A stretch of 64,000 nucleotides of DNA from Micromonospora sp. WMMD1102 (GTDB lineage: Bacteria > Actinomycetota > Actinomycetes > Mycobacteriales > Micromonosporaceae): positions 248,001-312,000 of the forward strand of contig NZ_JARUBN010000001.1 in the NCBI RefSeq assembly GCF_029626265.1, given 5' to 3'. How positions within the stretch are numbered: the first letter of the stretch is position 1; every line of letters begins with the position of its first letter. The notes under the pieces are model-generated. The model did not search any database. It was given only the letters and a program-made list of their open reading frames with translations, and had not been told where the DNA came from. A program made the position numbers and the translations under genes. Below are positions 55,645 to 62,847 of the stretch, piece after piece.

Positions 55645-55851
55645 ATGACCGTGCGTGTCGATCAGGGGTCGACGCGGGAGATCCTGGTGGTGCTCGCGGT
55701 CGCGGTCAGCGGTCTGCTCCTCGCCACCCTCGTCGCGTTCAGCCCCTGGTACGGCGTTGCCGCCGGGGCGACGAAGGTCGAGGTGGTGGAGGTGCACTCG
55801 CCGGGCAGCACGGGCGGGGGCATCGGGATCACGGTGGCCGGGAACGGCTGA
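55645..55851 (+). CDS. Single-helix small membrane protein
   Basis: This 68-residue protein starts at ATG 55645 after GGGGGAGG. A short polar start (MTVRVDQGSTRE) leads into one membrane helix (ILVVLAVAVSGLLLATLVAF), and about 35 residues follow on the other side (SPWYGVAAGATKVEVVEVHSPG, then a Gly-rich end). It is not recognised, but it has normal codon use and a strong ribosome site. The next gene, 112 bases on, also encodes a single-helix membrane protein. Confidence 0.65.
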   Translation: MTVRVDQGSTREILVVLAVAVSGLLLATLVAFSPWYGVAAGATKVEVVEVHSPGSTGGGIGITVAGNG

Positions 55852-55962
55852 CGCCGCCGATGTGACCGGTCCGGGATCGGCTGACGACGCCGTACTGGCC
55901 CGGCGCGATCACGACTGGTTGCCGGGCCGCTCGCCGGGTTGCCGGTGGTGTTCACTAGAGGC

Positions 55963-56916
55963 ATGCCGGTTAACGTCCCGCGTGCGACCGACGACGGTTC
56001 CGAGCGGCGGCCCGGTGGCGCCTGGGCGGCGGGTGCGGTCACCCGGATCGGCCTGCCGACGCCGGTGCCGGAGCTGCCCGAGCCGCCGGAAGCGCCACGC
56101 GGGCCAGGACGGAACCGTCGGCTGTGGTGGTTCGCCGGAGCGGCCGGCAGCCTGCTGGTGATCGGCCTGGTGGTGGTGCTCGGCTTGACCCTCTCCGGCG
56201 GGGTCGACCCGCTGTGGAGCCGACCGGAGGCGCCGACGGACGTACGGCCGCCGCTGGCCCGGAAGTGTCCGCCGCCCGGTTCGCCGGGGCAGGCCGTCCC
56301 GGACGGACCGGCCTCTCCGGGCGTACCTGGGCCGACGGGGGTGCCGCGGCCCGAGCCGGTGGTGCCGACGGACGGGCCGGGCCGGCCGTTGAGCGGGAAG
56401 CGGACCGTCGACCCGGAGGCCGGCATCTCGTACGCGACGTACGGGGCGCCGTGGCAGCCGTGGCGGGCCGTGTGGAGCGCCGGGACGCTCGAGGTGCCGT
56501 ACAAGGTCGGGCAGCACTTCGTCACCGAGCGGGAGTACGACGGCTTCAGCGACTACCACGCGTCGATCCTGTCGGCGGCGGTGCCGGCGGCCGAGAACGA
56601 CGCCCTGACCTTCGACCTGGAGTGCGTCGGCCGGCAGGTGACCACCGACGTGCGGACCGAGTACTACCCGCAGCCGAACCGGCTGGAGCGGATCCGGGAC
56701 GGGCGGAGCACCCTGGGCGGGCTCCCGGCCTGGGTCTCGGTGTTCCGGCTGCACTTCAGCCGGCCGGGGCTGCGGGCCACCGACGAACTGGCCGCCGTGG
56801 CCTGCATCGACGTGGGCCGGTCGACGGCGGCGGTGCTCTACATCTCGGTGCCCGGCACCCATCGCGATTTCGACTGGGTCGTCGAGCACGCGCTCTCCTC
56901 GGTCCGACCCGCCTGA
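55963..56916 (+). CDS. Membrane-anchored extracytoplasmic protein
   Basis: This 317-residue protein has a cytoplasmic tail of about 55 residues rich in Pro and Glu, then a membrane helix (LWWFAGAAGSLLVIGLVVVLGLTL) and a Pro-rich spacer with KCPPPGSPGQ. A folded C-terminal domain starts near residue 145 (SGKRTVDPEAGISYATYGAPW). It has three cysteines, at KCPPP, LECVG and VACID. The segment YEREYDG-like VTEREYDGFSDYHASILSAAV recurs in actinomycete proteins of this layout, but I know no function. ATG 55963 follows AGAGG. Confidence 0.72.
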   Translation: MPVNVPRATDDGSERRPGGAWAAGAVTRIGLPTPVPELPEPPEAPRGPGRNRRLWWFAGAAGSLLVIGLVVVLGLTLSGGVDPLWSRPEAPTDVRPPLARKCPPPGSPGQAVPDGPASPGVPGPTGVPRPEPVVPTDGPGRPLSGKRTVDPEAGISYATYGAPWQPWRAVWSAGTLEVPYKVGQHFVTEREYDGFSDYHASILSAAVPAAENDALTFDLECVGRQVTTDVRTEYYPQPNRLERIRDGRSTLGGLPAWVSVFRLHFSRPGLRATDELAAVACIDVGRSTAAVLYISVPGTHRDFDWVVEHALSSVRPA

Positions 56917-56934
56917 GTCCTCCGGCGGGTTCCG

Positions 56935-57034
56935 GCCCGGGGAGTGCGCGGGTGTGTCGGTCCGGGGAGTGCGCGGGTGTGTCGGTCCGGGGAGTGCGTG
57001 GGTGTGTCGGTCCGGGGAGTGTGCGGGTGTCGGC
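56935..57034. repeat. 25-bp tandem repeat, four copies
   Basis: GTCCGGGGAGTGCGCGGGTG plus GTGTCG repeats four times with period 25 (56935-57034); copies three and four carry one change each. The block lies just upstream of the M16 protease operon and 60 bases before its -10 box. Confidence 0.85.
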
Positions 57035-57108
57035 GAGCGGACGGCCCGAGGAGTGGGCAGGTGCCGAGGCCGGGCACCGGTGCCGGCGGGACGCGCTAGG
57101 GTCGGTTC

Positions 57109-58422
57109 GTGGCGGCGGGAAGATCGAGAATTCCAGCGACGAAGCACATGGTCGAGCGGTTCACCCTCGACAACGGCTTGCGGGTGGTGCTGGCGCCGGA
57201 CCGCAGCGCGCCGGTGGTCGGGGTGGCGGTCGTCTACGACGTGGGCATCCGGTCGGAGCCGGAGGGGCGGACGGGATTCGCGCACCTCTTCGAGCACCTG
57301 ATGTTCCAGGGCTCGGAGAACCTGGAGAAGCTGGCGCACTTCCGGCACGTCCAGGGTGCCGGCGGGACGTTCAACGGCGCCACCCACCTGGACTACACCG
57401 ACTACTGGTCGACGCTGCCGAGCAACGCGCTGGAGCGGGCCCTCTTCCTGGAGGCCGACCGGATGCGCGGGCCGAGGCTCACCGAGGAGAACCTCCGCAA
57501 CCAGGTCGACGTGGTGAAGGAGGAGATCCGGGTCAACGTGCTGAACCGGCCGTACGGCGGGTTCCCGTGGCTGCGGCTGCCGCCGGTCCTCTTCGACACC
57601 TTCCCGAACGCGCACGACGGGTACGGCTCCTTCGACGACCTGGAGAGCGCCAGCATCGCCGACGCGGCCGACTTCTTCGACCGGTACTACGCCTGCGGCA
57701 ACGCGGTACTCGCCGTCGGTGGGGACCTGGACGTGGCCGAGGCTACGGCGCTGATCGAGCGGCACTTCGGGGACGTGCCGGCCCGGCCCGCCCCGGTGCG
57801 GCCCGACTTCGCCGAGCCGGAGCTGACCGGTGAGCGGCGGGAGGCGTACACCGATCCGCTGGCGCCGCTGCCGGCGGTCGCGGCGGCCTGGCGGGTGCCG
57901 GACCCGATCGGCGACTTCGCCGGCTATCTGCCGTACGTGGTGCTGGCCGAGGTGCTCACCGACGGCGACGCGTCCCGGCTGGTGGAGCGGCTGGTGCTGC
58001 GGGACCGCTCGGTGACCAGCGTCGGCGGCTACCTCGGGCTGATGGGCGACCCGTTCGACGTGCGGGACCCGACGGCGCTGGTGTTCGAGGCGCACCTGCC
58101 GCCGGGTGGCGAGGCGGAGAAGGTGCTGCGCACCGTCGACGAGGAACTCGACCGGCTCGCCACCGACGGGCTGGCCGCCGACGAGCTGGCCCGGACCCAG
58201 GCCCGGATGGCCACCCACCTGCTCCGGCAGACCGACGCGGTGCTCAGTCGGGCCTTGCAGATGGCGGTGCTGGAGCAGCAGCGGGGTGATCCGGGGCTAC
58301 TCGGCGAGCTGCCCCGGCTGGTCGGCGAGGTCACCGAGGAACAGGTACGGGCGGCGGCCGCCACCCTGCGGCCGCAGCGCCGGGCCGCCGTCGAGGTCGT
58401 TCCCGGTGGAGGTGCCAGGTGA
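57109..58422 (+). CDS. M16 family zinc peptidase (catalytic subunit)
   Basis: This 437-residue peptidase of the pitrilysin/insulinase class has the inverted zinc motif HLFEH (FAHLFEHLMFQGS, near residue 67) and the distal glutamate about 75 residues later in VKEEIRVN. Homologues cleave short peptides or processing intermediates in the cytoplasm or at the membrane. The GTG at 57109 is six bases after TAGGGT, so the operon is probably leaderless. The next gene overlaps by four bases and encodes the matching non-catalytic subunit. Confidence 0.92.
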   Translation: MAAGRSRIPATKHMVERFTLDNGLRVVLAPDRSAPVVGVAVVYDVGIRSEPEGRTGFAHLFEHLMFQGSENLEKLAHFRHVQGAGGTFNGATHLDYTDYWSTLPSNALERALFLEADRMRGPRLTEENLRNQVDVVKEEIRVNVLNRPYGGFPWLRLPPVLFDTFPNAHDGYGSFDDLESASIADAADFFDRYYACGNAVLAVGGDLDVAEATALIERHFGDVPARPAPVRPDFAEPELTGERREAYTDPLAPLPAVAAAWRVPDPIGDFAGYLPYVVLAEVLTDGDASRLVERLVLRDRSVTSVGGYLGLMGDPFDVRDPTALVFEAHLPPGGEAEKVLRTVDEELDRLATDGLAADELARTQARMATHLLRQTDAVLSRALQMAVLEQQRGDPGLLGELPRLVGEVTEEQVRAAAATLRPQRRAAVEVVPGGGAR

Positions 58423-59744
58423 CGGTACGCACGCTGCCCCCGCTCGGGCCGAACCGCAAGCTCAAGCTGCCCCGCGAGGTCGAGCAGACCCTGCCGAACG
58501 GGCTTACCGTGATCGTGCTGCGCCGGCCGGCGGTGCCGCTGGTCGAGCTGCGGCTCTGGGTGCCGTTCGGCCGGGCGCATCTGGCCCGCGGGCTGATGCT
58601 GTCCCAGACGCTGCTCAGCGGCACCGAGTCGATGACCTCGGTGCAGCTCGCCGCCGAGTTGCAGAAGGTGGGCGGCGGCCTCTCCGCCGGAGCCGACGCC
58701 GACCGGTTGATGATCTCCGGTACCGGCCTGTCGACCGGGCTGGGCCGGCTCCTGGAACTGCTCGCAGAGGTACTGACCGGGGCGAGCTATCCGAACGACG
58801 AGGTCGCCACCGAGCGGGCCCGGCTGATCGACGGGATCCGGATGGCCCGGAGCCAGCCGACCCACCTGGCCCGCCGGGCGCTGTTGAAGCGGATGTACGG
58901 CAGGCACCCGTACGCGGTGCAGACCCCGGAGCCGGAGCAGGTCGAGGCGGTCCGGCCGGCGGCACTGCGCAGCCTGCACGCCGCCCGGATCCGCCCGGCC
59001 GGGGCGATCCTGCTGCTGGTCGGGGACGTGCAGCCGGCCAAGGCGGTGGACGCGGTGCAGTGGGCGCTCGGCGACTGGACCGGGAACGGCGCACCGGGCG
59101 AGCTGCCGCCGGCCCCGCCGCTCGAGCCGGGGCCGCTGCTGCTGGTGGACCGGCCCGGCTCGGTGCAGTCGTCGATGCGGCTGGCGCTGCCGGCCGTGCC
59201 GCGTACCCATCCGGACCATGCGGCGCTGCAACTGGCCAACCTGGTCTTCGGCGGGTACTTCTCGTCCCGCTGGGTGGAGAACATCCGCGAGGACAAGGGC
59301 TACACGTACGGGCCGCACTCGCTCATCGAGCACTCGGTCGCCGGGTCGGCGCTTGTGGTGGCGGCCGAGGTCGCCACCGAGGTGACCGGGCCGGCCCTGC
59401 TGGAGACGGTCTACGAGCTGGGCCGGCTGGCCTCGCTGCCGCCGAAGGAGGACGAGCTGGAGCAGGCCCGGCAGTACGCCCTCGGCACTCTCCAACTCGG
59501 CATCTCGACCCAGGCCGGGCTGGCGGCGGTGGCCAGCGCGTACGCCGGCTCGGGGCTGCGGCTGGAGTTCCTGGCCGAGCACGCCGCCCGGCTGGCGAAG
59601 GCGACCCGGGAGGACGTGGCGGCGGCAGCGGCCAAGTACCTGGCGCCGGCCCGGGCGGTCAGCGTGGTGCTCGGCGACGCAGGTCAGGTCGAGGCGCCGC
59701 TGGGTGTGCTGGGACCGGTCCGGACCGAGGCCGCGGAATCGTGA
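58419..59744 (+). CDS. M16 family peptidase-like partner without zinc motif
   Basis: This 441-residue protein has the two M16 half-domains (TLPNGLTVIVLRRPAVPLVELRLWVPFG and the C-terminal NIREDKGYTYGPHSL block that holds the substrate-binding Arg-Tyr pair). At the HxxEH position it reads RGLMLSQTLLSGTES, so the zinc site is lost. This is the usual division of labour in bacterial M16B pairs: the first gene supplies zinc, this one the R/Y pair. It starts with GTG overlapping the upstream stop, and its own stop overlaps nudC. Confidence 0.9.
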   Translation: MTVRTLPPLGPNRKLKLPREVEQTLPNGLTVIVLRRPAVPLVELRLWVPFGRAHLARGLMLSQTLLSGTESMTSVQLAAELQKVGGGLSAGADADRLMISGTGLSTGLGRLLELLAEVLTGASYPNDEVATERARLIDGIRMARSQPTHLARRALLKRMYGRHPYAVQTPEPEQVEAVRPAALRSLHAARIRPAGAILLLVGDVQPAKAVDAVQWALGDWTGNGAPGELPPAPPLEPGPLLLVDRPGSVQSSMRLALPAVPRTHPDHAALQLANLVFGGYFSSRWVENIREDKGYTYGPHSLIEHSVAGSALVVAAEVATEVTGPALLETVYELGRLASLPPKEDELEQARQYALGTLQLGISTQAGLAAVASAYAGSGLRLEFLAEHAARLAKATREDVAAAAAKYLAPARAVSVVLGDAGQVEAPLGVLGPVRTEAAES

Positions 59745-60712
59745 CCTCCGGTCCGCCGCCGCTGGACCTGCCCGCCGGCCATCCGCCACTGGCCCGGTCC
59801 ACCCTCGACCGGGCGGCGCACCGGCGCGGCGACCCGCAGTGGCTGGCCGACGCCTGGCGGCGGGCCCGGGTGCTGGTGGTGGACGTGGCGAAGGGTGGCC
59901 GTACCCTGGTCGGCCCGGCCGCTGACAAGCCGGAGCTGGTCCTCTTCGGTCCGGACGTGGCCCGGGACAGCGGGCCCGGCGAGCGGCTCTTCCTGGGCGT
60001 CGAGCCGGACGGGGTACCAGTCTTCGCGGTCGACGCGCCGCTGCCGGAACTGGCCGGCACCCGGCCGGCGAACCTGCGTGAGGTCGGCCACCTGCTCAGC
60101 GACCGGGACGCCGGCCTCCTCACCACCGCCGTGGCGTTGGCGAACTGGCACGCCCGGCACCTGTACTCGTCGTTGACCGGGCTGTCCACCGTGGTCGGGG
60201 ACGCCGGCTGGTCCCGGCGTGACGAGGCGGGCAACCAGCTCTGGCCGCGTACCGATCCGGCGATGATCGTGCTGGTGCACGACGGTGTCGCCGGCCCGGA
60301 CGGGCGGTGCCTGCTCGGCAACAACGCGGCCTGGCGTGCCGAGACGGGTCTGCGCCGGTACTCCTGCCTGGCCGGTTACGTGGAGCCGGGGGAGTCGGTT
60401 GAGGACGCGGTGGTCCGGGAGGTCACCGAGGAGGTCGGTCTGGTTCCGCACCACATCGGGTACGTCGCCAGCCAGTCCTGGCCGTTCCCCGGCTCGCTGA
60501 TGCTGGGCTTCTTCGCGCTCGCCGACCCGGAACGGCCGATCCGGCTGGACCCGGCGGAGATCGCGCACGCGGGCTGGTTCAGCCGGCGGGAGATCGCCGC
60601 GGTGTTCGCCGGGGAGGCGGTGGAGGTGGCGGCCGGGCTGCGGTTGGCGTTGCCGCCGCCGTCGTCGATCGCGCTGTTCCTGATCCGCAGCTGGCTGGAG
60701 GATGCCGGCTAG
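59741..60712 (+). CDS. nudC: NudC-like NAD+ diphosphatase (Nudix hydrolase)
   Basis: This 323-residue Nudix enzyme splits NADH/NAD or removes NAD caps from RNA. The Nudix box reads GYVEPGESVEDAVVREVTEEVG (G-x5-E-x7-REVTEE), and the NudC-specific SQSWPFPGSLMLGF follows it. In classical NudC a four-cysteine zinc ribbon precedes PRTDPAMI; here that stretch (VGDAGWSRRDEAGNQLWPRTDP) has no cysteine, so zinc is absent. The N-terminal half (LVVDVAKGGRTLVGP to LLTTAVALANWHARH) is family-like. It is the third gene of the M16 operon with a GTGA overlap. Confidence 0.88.
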   Translation: MTSGPPPLDLPAGHPPLARSTLDRAAHRRGDPQWLADAWRRARVLVVDVAKGGRTLVGPAADKPELVLFGPDVARDSGPGERLFLGVEPDGVPVFAVDAPLPELAGTRPANLREVGHLLSDRDAGLLTTAVALANWHARHLYSSLTGLSTVVGDAGWSRRDEAGNQLWPRTDPAMIVLVHDGVAGPDGRCLLGNNAAWRAETGLRRYSCLAGYVEPGESVEDAVVREVTEEVGLVPHHIGYVASQSWPFPGSLMLGFFALADPERPIRLDPAEIAHAGWFSRREIAAVFAGEAVEVAAGLRLALPPPSSIALFLIRSWLEDAG

Positions 60713-60749
60713 TCCATGTCGTCGCGGGTGGACCGCCGGCTTCGAGCGA

Positions 60750-60795
60750 ATCTTGGCCCGCGACCGTCGTTGCCGCGACGATCACGGGCCAAGAT
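60750..60795. terminator. Terminator after nudC
   Basis: ATCTTGGCCCG (60750-60760) and CGGGCCAAGAT (60785-60795) form a perfect 11-bp stem. The interior can add CGTCG/CGACG, so the whole is a long, nearly continuous palindrome between convergent genes. Confidence 0.75.
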
Positions 60796-60864
60796 CATAG
60801 GCCGTCGTTGCCGGGTTCAGGCATGGTGCGTGGCGGGGGACGCCACCCGGCCGACGACGGTCGT

Positions 60865-61179
60865 CTAGCCGAATCTCGACTGCGGGCCGAGGCTCGGATT
60901 CTGTGGCTGGTGGTCCCGGAACGGGTGGTCGGGGCGCTGCCGGTCGGGCTCGCCCACCGGTACCACCTTGACCCGCTGCCGTCCGGAACGGACCGCGCCG
61001 ACGCTGGCCAGCGCGCGGGCCAGCACCAGGGCCGCGTCCCGGTCCTCGGCGCGGAGGATCTGGCGGCGCTGTTCCGGTGAGGTCTGCTCGTCGCGGAGGC
61101 GCTCCCCCTGCGCCCAGGCGGCGGCCAGGTCGTCATCGGCGGCGGCACGGATGTCCGTGCGAACGATGAGAAACCGCAT
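60865..61179 (-). CDS. Hypothetical protein of 104 residues
   Basis: This protein starts at ATG 61179 with MRFLIVRTDIRAAADDDLAAAWAQGERLRDE, an alpha/beta start with a long helix. It then has AEDRDAALVLARALASVGAVRSGRQRVKVVPVGEPD and a Pro/Gln-rich tail. Codon bias is normal and GGAG lies six bases upstream. No motif is recognised. A perfect 15-bp palindrome about 60 bases upstream suggests a regulated promoter. Confidence 0.6.
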   Translation of the reverse strand: MRFLIVRTDIRAAADDDLAAAWAQGERLRDEQTSPEQRRQILRAEDRDAALVLARALASVGAVRSGRQRVKVVPVGEPDRQRPDHPFRDHQPQNPSLGPQSRFG

Positions 61180-61237
61180 GGGTGGCTCCGAAGGCCGTGA
61201 CGGACGATGATTCTTTGATTACCTAGTGAAGTCATCT

Positions 61238-61252
61238 CGTGGAAGTTCCACG
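61238..61252. promoter_or_regulatory. Perfect 15-bp palindrome, candidate operator
   Basis: CGTGGAAGTTCCACG reads the same on both strands apart from the central base. The surrounding 100 bases are AT-rich for this genome, with TATATT-like and TGATTACC elements, so it is probably a repressor site for the 104-residue gene. About 130 bases further right, GC-rich repeat sequence begins. Confidence 0.5.
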
Positions 61253-61470
61253 TCCCCCCTTGGGCTATATTCACCCAGTCCCGGCCAATGGGCAAGTGAA
61301 ACGCGCCGATTGGAGTAACCGCTCGTCCGATCAGGTGACACCGGTCCAGGCCGCAGCTGAGTAACGCGAGCTCGCCGCCGTGAGACCGCCGCCCGGACAG
61401 CGGTGCGGTGCCGGCCGAGGCACGCCGCCCGGCGGCGGGTACGACGAAGCCGCCGGCCCCGCTGCGGGAG

Positions 61471-61592
61471 CCGGCGGCTGTGGACTCGGCCGGAGTGTGG
61501 TGCGGAACCGGCGGCTGTGGACTCGGCCGGAATGTGGTGCGGAACCGGCGGCTGTGGACCCGGCTGGGTACGGTGCGGAACCGGTGGCCGGA
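61471..61592. repeat. 37-bp tandem repeat
   Basis: Units starting CCGGCGGCTGTGGACTCGGC recur at 61471, 61508 and 61545, with a partial fourth from about 61581. The third copy is diverged. The block ends at the stop codon of the XRE/DUF5753 gene. The region 61253-61470 holds no gene I can support. Confidence 0.8.
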
Positions 61593-61593
61593 A

Positions 61594-62568
61594 CTACTGT
61601 TCGGTCAGCCGCCCCGACCGGCGGCTGCGCTGGGTCGGCGGCCTCCCCGGGTCGCGGCCGGTCGACCTGGCCGCACCCGACGAGCGCTGCCCCGCCTTCT
61701 CGACCAGCCAGGCCACCGTCTCCTCCGGACTGAGGGCCGCGTCCCGGAGCCACTCGAAGACCATCGAGTAGGTGGCGATCTCCTTCGGCTCGGTCACCAT
61801 CAGGTTGGTGGCCAGCCCCTCGATCGCCAGGGTCTCCGGATCCTGCGGCTCGGCGAAGCGGTAGAGCGAGAATCCGGTGTGCGGCAGGTACCAGTCCGCG
61901 ATGGTCCGGTCGGTGGGCAGTACCTGGATGGTGACGTTGGGCAGCCCGGCGAGCTTGCGCAACTGGATCAGCTGGGCGCGCAGCACGTCACGCGGGCCGG
62001 CCCGGTCGCCGAGCGCGGCCTCCTCGATCACCGCCGAGTACTGCGGCGCATCGCCGTCGCGGGTCAGCAGCGACTGCCGGGCCATCCGGGCCTTCACCTC
62101 GGTCTCGGCGTCCTCGGTGTCGTCGCTCTCAGGGTCGTCCACGAGCTGCCGGGAGGAGAGGATCCGCAGGTTGACGTACTGCCTGGCCTGCAACAGACCC
62201 GGCACGATCACCGGGCTGTACTCGCGGATCTCGGCGCAGCCGGCCTCCAGTTCGGCGTAACCGCGCTGCCGGGGCGTCATCGTCGCGTACGAGCGCAGCC
62301 AGCCCCGGATGTCGCCGGCCTCGTTGGTGATCGCGGTCAGCTCCTCCCGGAGCGCGCCGGTGACCTTGTAGAGGTCCAGCAGGTCGAGGACGTCGCGCAG
62401 GTCGGGTCGGCTGCGGCCGTTCTCCAGGCGGGACAGTTTGGAGGCCGATGCCCAGCCCACCGCCTCGATGACCTGGTCACCGGTGAGCTTGGCCGACTCC
62501 CGCAGCTTGCGCAGTTCCGTGCCGAGCCTGCGCCGCCGCAGGATCGGGCTGGGGTGGGCAGGAGGCAC
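61594..62568 (-). CDS. XRE-family regulator with DUF5753
   Basis: This 324-residue protein has an N-terminal helix-turn-helix (RRLGTELRKLRESAKLTGDQVIEAVGWASASKLSRLENGRSRP) and the C-terminal DUF5753 domain. Hallmarks of DUF5753 are EIREYSPVIVPGLLQARQYVNL, TVIEEAALGD-like SAVIEEAAL, and FSLYRFAEPQDPETLAIEGL. Such regulators are very common in actinomycetes, often next to a small DUF397 gene; none is seen here. The C-terminal 35 residues are an Arg/Ser-rich tail that ends in the tandem repeats. The GTG at 62568 follows GAGGA. Confidence 0.9.
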   Translation of the reverse strand: MPPAHPSPILRRRRLGTELRKLRESAKLTGDQVIEAVGWASASKLSRLENGRSRPDLRDVLDLLDLYKVTGALREELTAITNEAGDIRGWLRSYATMTPRQRGYAELEAGCAEIREYSPVIVPGLLQARQYVNLRILSSRQLVDDPESDDTEDAETEVKARMARQSLLTRDGDAPQYSAVIEEAALGDRAGPRDVLRAQLIQLRKLAGLPNVTIQVLPTDRTIADWYLPHTGFSLYRFAEPQDPETLAIEGLATNLMVTEPKEIATYSMVFEWLRDAALSPEETVAWLVEKAGQRSSGAARSTGRDPGRPPTQRSRRSGRLTEQ

Positions 62569-62847
62569 TGGATCCTCGCTCTCGATCGGGTCGAGCCCGT
62601 CACCGGGCGGGTGCGGACCGTCCGGCTCGTGCTCCCGGCGGTCCAGTATGCCGCTCGTTCTTCACGGCCTGCCGTCGAATGGTAACGGCGTGTCTAAATG
62701 GAGGGGGCCTTCCGTGACACTTCCGGCACCTGTCGTCAGATAGCCGATCGAGTTCCGAGCCCCTGCCGGCCGGCCCAGCACCATCGACTGCGAGAAATCC
62801 TCGGCACCCCCGGGCGGTCCGCCGCCACCTCGAAAGGGACCCCTCGC

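Noticed and set aside
62690-62720. GGAGGGGGCCTTCC next to the MFS promoter as a third copy of the palindromic element
   Set aside because: Only about ten bases agree; the second arm and the GCGATAACGG core are missing.
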